A DNA stretch of 13,160 bases from Planctomycetaceae bacterium (GTDB lineage: Bacteria; Planctomycetota; Planctomycetia; Pirellulales; Pirellulaceae): assembly GCA_005773145.1 (NCBI GenBank), contig SXHS01000143.1, positions 1 to 13,160 on the forward strand, in the 5' to 3' direction. Of this stretch, positions 1 to 6,786 are shown in pieces (within the stretch, counting starts at the first letter, position 1; every line of letters starts with the position of its first letter). The notes beneath the pieces are model-generated. The model did no database searches. It had not been told where the DNA came from and was given only the letters and a program-made list of their open reading frames with translations. The translations under genes and the position numbers were made by a program.

Positions 1-1468
1 AAACGCACTGGCGCGATTGACATCGCAAGGCGTGCCGTTCTCGCCCGAAACAGCGCGCGTGTCGCCTACCAGCGCGGCGCTTCCGGCCGCCCTGTTGGAG
101 TCGCAGCACACGCTCGACACGCTGGGCGAAATGATTCTGCTTCCAGATACCAAAGAGGCTTGGTACTCGGCTGCCGCTCCGGCGTGGGCCGAGGTCGCGG
201 AAAGCGCGCCCGAGTCGCGGCTTGAATCGACCCCCTGCATCGAGCCACAACTGCCTGTCACTGACACGTTCACGATGAATGAATCGACGGCGCCTCATCT
301 ATTTCAGGACCGTCTGTTGGAATTGCCCGTATTGGGGCTGCCCCCCCAGAGTCCAGAGACCGAATGGTCGGATGCCGCAGCAATTGTTCCGCCGGCCTCG
401 GAAGCGGTTGGTGCGACGGACGAGGAAAGAGAACACGCGGCCGAGGATATCGAAATTCTACCCATGGTTCCTGGCGAGGCGCTAAGTCGCTCGCAGGTCG
501 AGCCCGCTGAGTCCGAGTGGAAGTGGGACCCGGTACCGGCCGTGGCGCGGGAACCAAGTTTCGATCGAGATCCGAACCCAATTGGACCTGACTCAATAGT
601 CAAAGGCGAGGTCGAGTCGATCGTGGCCGCGTACCAAGGTATGGTAGCGGAGTCCACGTTCGAGCCCCGCATTCCATCGACCGATCCAGTTGGAGCGGAC
701 CCGTGTATTGGTGATCATAGAAACACATGTGAACCTATGAACACATGCGGGACCTTGGTCGCTAGTGAGGGGGCGAACGTCGTGGAGGAGTCGGTCGCTT
801 TCAGCCAGCCCGAGTCGCCGCAGCTCGACGGGGCTTTTGAGCTGGCGATACGCGACCACCTGCGAGATATGACGTTATCGGCGGAGTACGATCGAGCGAT
901 CAATCTGGTGATTCGCCGTTTGCGACACGGCTGTGGCGCGATCCTGATCGTTCACGGGCCGGAGGAGGTCTGCAGTTCCGAAACGATCGCCCATTTGGCC
1001 TGCCTTTTAACCAGCAAGAATCGAGGACGCATTTTGTTGGTGGACGCGGATCTCGCCGCTCGCCGAATCAGTCAAGGCTTCGGTCTGGAGTCCTCCGCCG
1101 GATTGACGCAGGTATTGAAGGAGACGTCGAGTTGGCTGGAGACGGTTGAGACGCGCTTCGATCCGCTGCTGAGCATCGTGCCGGCCGGGCCTGTTGGGAC
1201 ATCGGCGGCAATTGCCAACTGGGAGGGACCGCGGGTGCGCGAGTTGGTGGATCAATGGCGAGAGCATCATGAAATCGTGCTCATCGACGGGGGTAATTTG
1301 GCGGCCAACTTGGCCATCCGGCTGAGTCAGGCGGTCGATGTTTCTCTGCTTGCCGTTCGCTTGGGGGAAACCTCGCCCCTGCTCCTGCAGGATGAGGTCG
1401 ATACTTTTCGCGCGGCGGGTGGGCGGCTCCACGCCTGCCTCGCCCTCCATCGGCCCGATGGTGTGTGA
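1..1468 (+). CDS. CpsD/BY-kinase-fold protein with degenerate P-loop, 5' end outside window
   Basis: Partial gene. The frame is open from the first base, so the TTG at 17 is probably not the true start; about 488 residues are visible. The first ~270 are Pro/Glu/Ala/Ser-rich, acidic and low in complexity, probably disordered. The last ~200 resemble the ParA/MinD-like fold of CpsD/CapB/Wzc-type tyrosine kinases. A Walker A' strand (LLVDADL, 1034-1054) is followed by the typical 'GLTQVL' segment, a 'LSIVPAGP' strand, and a Walker-B-like LIDGGN (1280-1297). The P-loop position reads GPEEVCSS (956-979) where active members have GPGEGKST, so the lysine is lost. There is no C-terminal tyrosine cluster. 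I infer a non-catalytic scaffold or regulator in exopolysaccharide assembly; the sugar epimerase 75 bp downstream on the same strand fits. The fold assignment is fairly sure, the role is not. Confidence 0.7.
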   Translation, partial: NALARLTSQGVPFSPETARVSPTSAALPAALLESQHTLDTLGEMILLPDTKEAWYSAAAPAWAEVAESAPESRLESTPCIEPQLPVTDTFTMNESTAPHLFQDRLLELPVLGLPPQSPETEWSDAAAIVPPASEAVGATDEEREHAAEDIEILPMVPGEALSRSQVEPAESEWKWDPVPAVAREPSFDRDPNPIGPDSIVKGEVESIVAAYQGMVAESTFEPRIPSTDPVGADPCIGDHRNTCEPMNTCGTLVASEGANVVEESVAFSQPESPQLDGAFELAIRDHLRDMTLSAEYDRAINLVIRRLRHGCGAILIVHGPEEVCSSETIAHLACLLTSKNRGRILLVDADLAARRISQGFGLESSAGLTQVLKETSSWLETVETRFDPLLSIVPAGPVGTSAAIANWEGPRVRELVDQWREHHEIVLIDGGNLAANLAIRLSQAVDVSLLAVRLGETSPLLLQDEVDTFRAAGGRLHACLALHRPDGV

Positions 1469-1528
1469 GCTGGCTTGGCCCGGACTGTGCCAACTGTTAG
1501 CATGCTCGTGGCAGGCGGTTTTGGTCAC

Positions 1529-1533
1529 AGGAG
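1529..1533 (+). promoter_or_regulatory. Shine-Dalgarno AGGAG deciding the epimerase start
   Basis: AGGAG lies ten bases before ATG 1544 and only one base before the in-frame ATG 1535. It therefore supports 1544, which also matches where the Rossmann-fold motif of the family should begin. Confidence 0.55.
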
Positions 1534-1543
1534 CATGGGTTTC

Positions 1544-2476
1544 ATGAGTACGTGTGTCGTCACTGGCGGAGCGGGTTTTATTGGTTCCCATATCGTCGAG
1601 GCGTTGGTGCAGCGGGGGGATCGGGTGCGGGTACTCGATAACCTGTGCACCGGGTATCGCGATAACTTGGCGGCCTGGGCCCAGCAGGTCGAGTTCACCG
1701 AAGGGGAAATCACCGATGGACCGCTGGTCGCGCGACTCCTCAAGGGGGCTGACTTCGTGTTTCATCAGGCCGCATTGGCCTCGGTGCCGCGCAGCGTCGA
1801 ACGCCCACTCGACACCAACTTGTCGTGTGTTACCGGCACCTTGACCGTGTTGGACGAGGCACGCAAGGCGGGTGTCCGCCGCGTGGTGTATGCGGCGTCC
1901 AGCAGCGCCTACGGCAATTTGCCTTATTCGTCGAAACGCGAGACGGATTTGCCGACGCCACTCTCCCCCTATGCGGTGGCAAAGCTCGCGGGTGAGTACT
2001 ACTGTCAGGCATTCTTTCACACGTACGGCTTGGAAACGGTCAGCCTGCGCTATTTCAACGTATTTGGTCCCCGACAGGATCCCAATAGCCCGTACTCGGC
2101 GGTGATTCCGTTGTTCATTCAGCGTTTGATGAAGAAAGAATCGCCGACCATCTACGGAGACGGGCAACAGACTCGTGATTTTACCTACGTGGGAAATGTC
2201 GTGCAGGCGAATCTTAGGGCCGCCGAGGCCAAGCACGCAGCGGGCCGATCCTTCAATGTCGCTTCCGGCCGAAGTTTTAGTTTGTTGCAATTGATGGATC
2301 GTCTCAACCATTTGTTGGGCACTAAAGTCGCCCCACAGTTTCAGCCGGAGCGGACGGGAGACGTCCGAGATAGCCTAGCGGACATCAGTCAGACTCGTGC
2401 GATACTGGGCTACGATCCGGCCATCGATTTCGACGCCGGGTTAGAACGAACGGTTGCCTATTACCGGGGCCAGTAA
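1544..2476 (+). CDS. NAD-dependent sugar-nucleotide epimerase/dehydratase (extended SDR, GalE/WbpP-like)
   Basis: A 310-residue extended short-chain dehydrogenase/reductase, expected to be a cytosolic enzyme acting on a UDP- or dTDP-sugar. The N-terminal Rossmann motif TGGAGFIGSH (Gly8, Gly11, Gly14) binds NAD. The Ser triad at 119-121 (AASSSAYG) and YxxxK (Tyr143, Lys147 in SPYAVAK) form the catalytic set. The segments RYFNVFGPRQDPNSPYSAV and YGDGQQTRDFTYV are typical of UDP-hexose or UDP-HexNAc 4-epimerases of the WbpP/GalE group. Exact substrate and reaction (4-epimerase, C5 epimerase or decarboxylase) cannot be told from sequence. Start: ATG 1544 gives the canonical N-terminus and has AGGAG at 1529-1533, ten bases upstream. 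The in-frame ATG 1535 is too close to it, and TTG 1475 would add a non-homologous leader. It probably belongs with the upstream BY-kinase-like gene in a polysaccharide operon. Confidence 0.9.
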   Translation: MSTCVVTGGAGFIGSHIVEALVQRGDRVRVLDNLCTGYRDNLAAWAQQVEFTEGEITDGPLVARLLKGADFVFHQAALASVPRSVERPLDTNLSCVTGTLTVLDEARKAGVRRVVYAASSSAYGNLPYSSKRETDLPTPLSPYAVAKLAGEYYCQAFFHTYGLETVSLRYFNVFGPRQDPNSPYSAVIPLFIQRLMKKESPTIYGDGQQTRDFTYVGNVVQANLRAAEAKHAAGRSFNVASGRSFSLLQLMDRLNHLLGTKVAPQFQPERTGDVRDSLADISQTRAILGYDPAIDFDAGLERTVAYYRGQ

Positions 2477-2477
2477 A

Positions 2478-2492
2478 GCCGGCTCGTCCGGC
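2478..2492. terminator. Short GC-rich hairpin between convergent genes
   Basis: GCCGG (2478-2482) and CCGGC (2488-2492) form a 5-bp stem around a 5-base loop, right after the epimerase stop and before the stop of the opposite-strand gene at 2501. Its position suits a shared bidirectional terminator. The stem is short and has no U-tract, so this is weak. Confidence 0.3.
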
Positions 2493-2500
2493 AAATGGGC

Positions 2501-2812
2501 TCAACTCTCTGGAACCACCCCCAGGGCTCGACCGAGGTTTTTTCGGATCCCTTTTTCCACCCTGTCCTTGAACATGATGGCTGCGATTGGCAGATTAATC
2601 TCAACCGTGATGTTTTGATCGTCGATTGCCACATGGCCTTGGATCGAAAAACCCAGGCTCTTGAAGCGAAACTCGGCCTTTTGACCGGTCCACGTCAACT
2701 GCAGATCGTGGCCTTCAAAATCCTTGATGGTCTTTTCAATGATGGGCCCTGCTTTTTCCTGGACGGATTTGGCATCCATATTGTGCGGCAGGGTGACGCT
2801 GACCTTAGGCAT
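2501..2812 (-). CDS. Polyhydroxyalkanoic acid system family protein (PHA_gran_rgn-like)
   Basis: A 103-residue protein beginning MPKVSVTLPHNM. It matches the pattern of the small family called 'putative polyhydroxyalkanoic acid system protein' (Pfam PHA_gran_rgn): an N-terminal strand ending in PH, an amphipathic helix (residues ~12-30), then alternating strands (LQLTWTG, AEFRF, IQGHVAID, ITVEINL) and a C-terminal helix with 'VEKGIRKNL'. Members are usually about 90-100 residues. Biochemical function is not established, and the link to storage granules comes from gene context in proteobacteria. No phasin, synthase or depolymerase lies nearby, so a granule role here is doubtful. ATG 2812 was chosen over the upstream 2842 because GAGGAA sits seven bases before it. 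It is convergent with the epimerase and divergent from the C25-type peptidase. Cytosolic, with no signal or membrane segment. Confidence 0.8.
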   Translation of the reverse strand: MPKVSVTLPHNMDAKSVQEKAGPIIEKTIKDFEGHDLQLTWTGQKAEFRFKSLGFSIQGHVAIDDQNITVEINLPIAAIMFKDRVEKGIRKNLGRALGVVPES

Positions 2813-2819
2813 GATGGCG

Positions 2820-2825
2820 TTCCTC
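2820..2825 (-). promoter_or_regulatory. Shine-Dalgarno GAGGAA for the PHA-system family gene
   Basis: On the minus strand GAGGAA precedes ATG 2812 by seven bases, one of the clearest ribosome binding sites in the window. It fixes the start at MPKVSV rather than ten residues upstream. Confidence 0.6.
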
Positions 2826-2923
2826 GGTGAATGATTCCCCACGGGTAAAACCGGCTCTCGTCGCCAGCATGACCAATCTGTCTTGCTCTGAAAAGGCCAA
2901 CTCGCCTACGATGGGCCCCTCAT

Positions 2924-4513
2924 ATGCCAACGCTATTCCTTTTGCTATCCGCGGGAATTCTCATCACGGCCCAACCGGACGGACTCCCGGGGCGCGATAC
3001 GGTCGTGGTGTGTCCCAAGGATTTCTTGCCCGAACTCCAACCGTGGCTGACGCATCGCACGGGGCAAGGACACCGATTTGCGTACGTCAGCAATCTTCAC
3101 TCTGCTGATGAGATCCGGCGTCAAGTTCGGCAGGTGGCCCGCGAGGGAGATTTGAAGGCGATCGTGTTGATCGGGGATGCGCCCGCATCGGAGTCGCTGG
3201 ATGGAAGCCTGCGTGGCCGATTGGTGCCGACGGCGATGGTGGATTTTGAATGCCAGATCGCGGGCTTTCGCGAGGGACGCTACGCAACCGACAGCTGGTA
3301 TGCCGACCTGGACGATGACCGGTTGCCCGACGTCGCGGTCGGACGCTGGCCGGTCAAAAACCGAGAACAGCTGGCCACCGTGGTGCAGAAGACGTTGCGG
3401 TATGAGCGCCAGGACGCCAGCGGCGTATGGCGGCGACAAGTCAATCTAGTCGCTGGCCTCGGTGGGTTTGGGCCGCTTATCGATGGTGCGGTTGAAACAG
3501 CCACGCGTCGCGTGCTCACGGACAATTTGCCGGCCAGTTACGCGACGACCGTGACCTATGCCAGCCGGCAGAGTCCCTATTGCCCGGACTGGACGGCGTT
3601 TCGGCCGACGACATTGCGTCGCTTCAACGAGGGATGTCTGTTTTGGGTCTATGTCGGACACGGCCACGTGCACCAGTTGGATCACATTCCCGTCGGCGGC
3701 CAACGGCAACCCATTCTAGGTCTGCCCGACGTGGATCGATTGCGTGCCGGAGCGGGCTGTCCGATTGCCCTGTTCTTGAGTTGTCTGTCGGCATCCTTTG
3801 CCCAACCCAAGGATTGCCTGGGGGAGTCCATGCTGTGTTCCGAGGGTGGCCCCGTGGCTGTCATCGGTGGCACGGAGGTGACCATGCCGTACGGGATGGC
3901 CGTGCTCGGCACGGAGCTGATGGAGCAGGTGTTTGACCATCAGCGGCCGAGCTTGGGAGAGGTCGTGTTGCGGGCCAAGCAACAGATGGTGGCCCCCGAG
4001 GGGCGGGACGAGACCCGTACCATGTTGGACACGATGGCTGCAGCGCTGAGCCCGGACCCGACCCGCTTGTCAGACGAATTGTGGGAACACGTGCAGATGT
4101 TTCAGCTCTTGGGGGATCCGTTATTGCGATTGCCCTACCCGCGCCCAGTGACGCTGGTCGCGCCGCAGCGCGCGAGGGCTGGAGAGATCATCACGGTGGA
4201 AGGCACGGCGAGCATCGCGGGGACCTGCGTTTTGGAGTTAATCTGTCGGCGAGACCGTCTGCGGACGGCGGAAACGGGTATCGGGCAACCCACGGTGTCG
4301 GCCGCCCAAGCGGCCAACCAGACGTACGAGCTGTCCAATGACCCATGTTACGCCTCCACAAGCCTTGTCGTGCCGGCTGGGCCCTTCAGCACGGCCTTGG
4401 AAGTCCCTCGAGAGGCCCACGGCCCCTGCCACGTGCGGGCCTTTGTGGAAGGCCCCCCCGGGGGGGGCCGAGACTTTGGCCTAGGCGCGGCGGATGTCTT
4501 TATAGCACAATAA
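2924..4513 (+). CDS. Secreted gingipain-like (C25, clan CD) cysteine peptidase
   Basis: A 529-residue protein. Residues 1-17 form a hydrophobic signal-peptide-like segment (TLFLLLSAGILITA). The rest to about residue 395 fits a Peptidase_C25 (caspase/gingipain-like) domain. The segment DSWYADLDDDRLPDVAVGR (from Asp123) is the acidic, probably Ca-binding stretch typical of these enzymes. His246 in YVGHGH and Cys287 in FLSCLSA are at the expected catalytic His-Gly and Ser/Ala-Cys positions, followed by GPVAVIGGTEV. Residues ~405-529 look like a beta-sandwich (Ig-like) domain, as in gingipains. No gingipain-type propeptide and no recognisable C-terminal sorting signal are visible. No good Shine-Dalgarno precedes ATG 2924, and the signal lacks a basic n-region, so the start is uncertain; the frame stays open upstream to a TGA at 2870. 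Cleavage specificity unknown. Monocistronic or possibly co-transcribed with EF-G 180 bp downstream. Confidence 0.82.
   Translation: MPTLFLLLSAGILITAQPDGLPGRDTVVVCPKDFLPELQPWLTHRTGQGHRFAYVSNLHSADEIRRQVRQVAREGDLKAIVLIGDAPASESLDGSLRGRLVPTAMVDFECQIAGFREGRYATDSWYADLDDDRLPDVAVGRWPVKNREQLATVVQKTLRYERQDASGVWRRQVNLVAGLGGFGPLIDGAVETATRRVLTDNLPASYATTVTYASRQSPYCPDWTAFRPTTLRRFNEGCLFWVYVGHGHVHQLDHIPVGGQRQPILGLPDVDRLRAGAGCPIALFLSCLSASFAQPKDCLGESMLCSEGGPVAVIGGTEVTMPYGMAVLGTELMEQVFDHQRPSLGEVVLRAKQQMVAPEGRDETRTMLDTMAAALSPDPTRLSDELWEHVQMFQLLGDPLLRLPYPRPVTLVAPQRARAGEIITVEGTASIAGTCVLELICRRDRLRTAETGIGQPTVSAAQAANQTYELSNDPCYASTSLVVPAGPFSTALEVPREAHGPCHVRAFVEGPPGGGRDFGLGAADVFIAQ
4451..4469. repeat. C7-G8 near-palindromic homopolymer tract
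   Basis: Inside the 3' end of the C25-type peptidase, GG-C7-G8-CC forms an almost perfect inverted repeat encoding Gly-Pro-Pro-Gly-Gly-Gly from residue 510. It is prone to polymerase slippage or sequencing error; a one-base change would alter the last ~15 residues. Confidence 0.6.
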
Positions 4514-4546
4514 GGGGCGTGTGCCTCCCTGTGCGATGGATCGCGG

Positions 4547-4569
4547 GCCGGCGGATCCGGTGTGCCGGC
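4547..4569. terminator. Possible hairpin after the C25-type peptidase gene
   Basis: GCCGGC at 4547-4552 and again at 4564-4569 (each its own complement) could form a 6-bp stem with an 11-base loop, 34 bases past the peptidase stop. There is no T-run after it, so termination is only a guess. The rest of the 179-base gap before EF-G shows nothing recognisable. Confidence 0.2.
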
Positions 4570-4692
4570 TGACCTGGACGAGCAGGTTTCTGCAAACTGC
4601 GGGCGTTCTCAGGAAAGTTGTCCAGCGAACGTGGTCGGCAGGTGATCCTCTTGCATCGTGGTTTCCCCCCCTCCAGCGAACTCAAAAGTACT

Positions 4693-6780
4693 ATGAAACT
4701 CGACAAACTGCGCAACATCGGAATTTCGGCCCATATCGACGCTGGCAAGACGACCCTCAGCGAGCGCATTCTGTTCTACACGGGGCGGATTCATCGCATG
4801 GACGAGGTCCATTCGGGTGGGGCTACCATGGACCACATGGACCTGGAGAAGGAGCGCGGGATCACGATTACTAGTGCCGCCACCACGGTGGAATGGAACG
4901 ATCATCCGATCAATCTGATCGACACGCCTGGTCCCGTCGACTTTACCGTAGAGGTTGAACGCAGCCTGCGAGTACTCGACGGTGCGGTGCTCGTGCTGTG
5001 CGGTGTGGCGGGTGTGCAATCGCAGTCACTGACCGTTGATCGCCAGATGAAGCGTTACCACGTTCCCCGGCTGGCGTTTGTCAACAAGATGGACCGGCAA
5101 GGCGCCGATTTTCCTCGCGTGGTTTCCCAGTTGAGGGAGAAATTGCGTGTCGATCCGGTTGCCATGCAGTTCCCGATGGGGCAGGGAGAAACTTTCCAGG
5201 GCGTGATCGACCTGATCACCATGAAGGCCGCGACCTTCAGTGGCAAAGATGGCGAAAACGTCGTCGAGGGGCCAATCCCCGCTGAGTACCAGGAGGCGGC
5301 TGCGACGGCCCGGCAAGAAATGCTCGAAGCCCTCTCCATGTACAGCGATACGCTCATGGAGCGACTCCTCTCGGAGGACGAGATCTCGCCGGACATGATC
5401 CATAAGGTCGTGCGCGAGGCCGTATTGGGGGAGGAAATCGTGCCCGTTTTTGCTGGTACTGCGTACAAGAATAAGGGCGTGCAGTTGTTATTGGACGCCA
5501 TCGTTCGCTACCTGCCTTCCCCCCTAGAACGCGAAATCTCGGCGTTCGACTACAAACATCCAGACCAGAAAGTCGCGCTGACGCCGGATCCCAAGCAGCC
5601 CTTTGTTGGCATGGCCTTCAAGATCGTTGATGATAAATTCGGCCAGTTGACGTTTCTGCGCATCTACCAGGGGACGGTTACCGCCGGTCAACTCTACTAC
5701 AATCAGCGCACCGGCAAGAAGGAACGTTTCAGCCGGATTGTGCGGATGCACGCCGATCAGCGCGAGGACCTGCAAACAGCGACCGCTGGCGATATCGTGG
5801 CCATCATTGGCATCGATAGCATCAGTGGCGATACCTACGCTGCCGAATCGCAGATGTGCACTCTGGCGAGCATGTTTGTACCAGAGCCCGTGATTCGAAT
5901 TGCCATTCGTCCCGCGCAACGCAGCGATGCCGACAAATTGGGCAAGGCCCTGGCCCGTTACCGCAAAGAAGACCCTACGTTCCACGTCAACACCGACGAG
6001 GAAACCAGCGAAACGCTGATTGCTGGCATGGGCGAGCTACAGCTGCAGGTATATGTCGAGCGACTGCGCCGTGAGCATAAGGTCGAGGTGGAGGTCGGGG
6101 CGCCCAAGGTTAGTTACCGAGAAGCTCCAACACAACCGGCCGACTATGACTATCGCCACAAGAAGCAGACGGGCGGCTCTGGCCAGTTCGCCCATATCGT
6201 GGGTCGTTTAGAGCCCATGCCGCTGGACTCCACCGAAATATTTACGTTTGAAGAGAAGGTGGTGGGTGGCCGCATTCCCAAGGAGTACATTCCCTCCGTG
6301 GAGAAGGGGTTCCGAGATTCGCTGCACAAAGGCCCCGTGGCGGGATTTCCTATCAACTTCGTGCAAGCCACGCTGAGTGATGGCTCCTATCACGACGTCG
6401 ATAGTTCCGATATGGCCTTCCAAATCTGCGCTCGCGATTGCTTCCGGCAGACGTTCTTGAAGACCAAGCCCGTCTTGTTGGAGCCCATCATGAAGATCGA
6501 GGTCGAATGCCCGGATGATTTCCAAGGTCCCGTGACGGGCGACTTGGTCAGCCGCCGCGGCATCGTCGTGGGGACCGAGAATCCATCGGCAAAAGTCGCC
6601 GTGATCACGGCTGAGATTCCCTTGGCCGAGGTGTTCGGATATTCCACCGATTTGCGCAGTTTGACGCAGGGCCAAGGCACGTTTTCCATGGAATTAGCCC
6701 GCTATCGGCCCGTTCCGGCCAAGATCCAAGAAACGATCGTGGCGGAGAAGAAAAAGATGGATCTGGTCGGCGCTCGATAG
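4693..6780 (+). CDS. fusA: Elongation factor G, spdEFG1/mtEFG1-like, with catalytic His replaced by Pro
   Basis: A 695-residue, full-length five-domain translational GTPase that normally drives ribosomal translocation. G1 is AHIDAGKT (13-20), G2 Thr is in RGITIT (~58), G3 reads DTPGPVDF (77-84), G4 is NKMD (131-134), and G5 is TAY (256-258) instead of the usual SAL/SAF. Domain II starts near 300, III near 397, IV near 470, V near 595. The domain IV tip keeps YHDVDSS (His567, equivalent to E. coli His583). Segments such as RQMKRYHVP, RMHADQREDLQ and GIDSISGDTY resemble mitochondrial EF-G1 more than E. coli FusA. Two oddities: Pro81 stands where His is nearly invariant, and domain III has GMGELQLQ (445-452) for GMGELHLE. 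ATG 4693 matches the family N-terminus; TTG 4618 would add 25 non-homologous residues. It may be a specialised paralogue rather than the main translocase. Its stop lies 6 bp from the sdhB stop. Confidence 0.95.
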   Translation: MKLDKLRNIGISAHIDAGKTTLSERILFYTGRIHRMDEVHSGGATMDHMDLEKERGITITSAATTVEWNDHPINLIDTPGPVDFTVEVERSLRVLDGAVLVLCGVAGVQSQSLTVDRQMKRYHVPRLAFVNKMDRQGADFPRVVSQLREKLRVDPVAMQFPMGQGETFQGVIDLITMKAATFSGKDGENVVEGPIPAEYQEAAATARQEMLEALSMYSDTLMERLLSEDEISPDMIHKVVREAVLGEEIVPVFAGTAYKNKGVQLLLDAIVRYLPSPLEREISAFDYKHPDQKVALTPDPKQPFVGMAFKIVDDKFGQLTFLRIYQGTVTAGQLYYNQRTGKKERFSRIVRMHADQREDLQTATAGDIVAIIGIDSISGDTYAAESQMCTLASMFVPEPVIRIAIRPAQRSDADKLGKALARYRKEDPTFHVNTDEETSETLIAGMGELQLQVYVERLRREHKVEVEVGAPKVSYREAPTQPADYDYRHKKQTGGSGQFAHIVGRLEPMPLDSTEIFTFEEKVVGGRIPKEYIPSVEKGFRDSLHKGPVAGFPINFVQATLSDGSYHDVDSSDMAFQICARDCFRQTFLKTKPVLLEPIMKIEVECPDDFQGPVTGDLVSRRGIVVGTENPSAKVAVITAEIPLAEVFGYSTDLRSLTQGQGTFSMELARYRPVPAKIQETIVAEKKKMDLVGAR

Positions 6781-6786
6781 TCCGGC

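Noticed and set aside
341..347. C7 homopolymer runs here and at 13144-13150 as phase-variation tracts
   Set aside because: Seven-base runs are common in GC-rich DNA, and both lie in frames that read through normally; unlike 4451-4469 they are not part of a longer symmetric tract.
1475..1543. Upstream TTG start for the epimerase
   Set aside because: Would add 23 residues before the Rossmann motif with no homology; ATG 1544 has a Shine-Dalgarno and the family-typical N-terminus.
1007..2311. 434-codon open frame on the minus strand across the pseudo-kinase and epimerase genes
   Set aside because: It is antisense to two genes with clear family motifs, and its translation is rich in Arg, His and Gln with no domain, typical of shadow frames in GC-rich DNA.
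2495..2830. 111-codon plus-strand frame opposite the PHA-system family gene
   Set aside because: The minus-strand frame has family similarity and a good ribosome binding site; the plus-strand product matches nothing I know.
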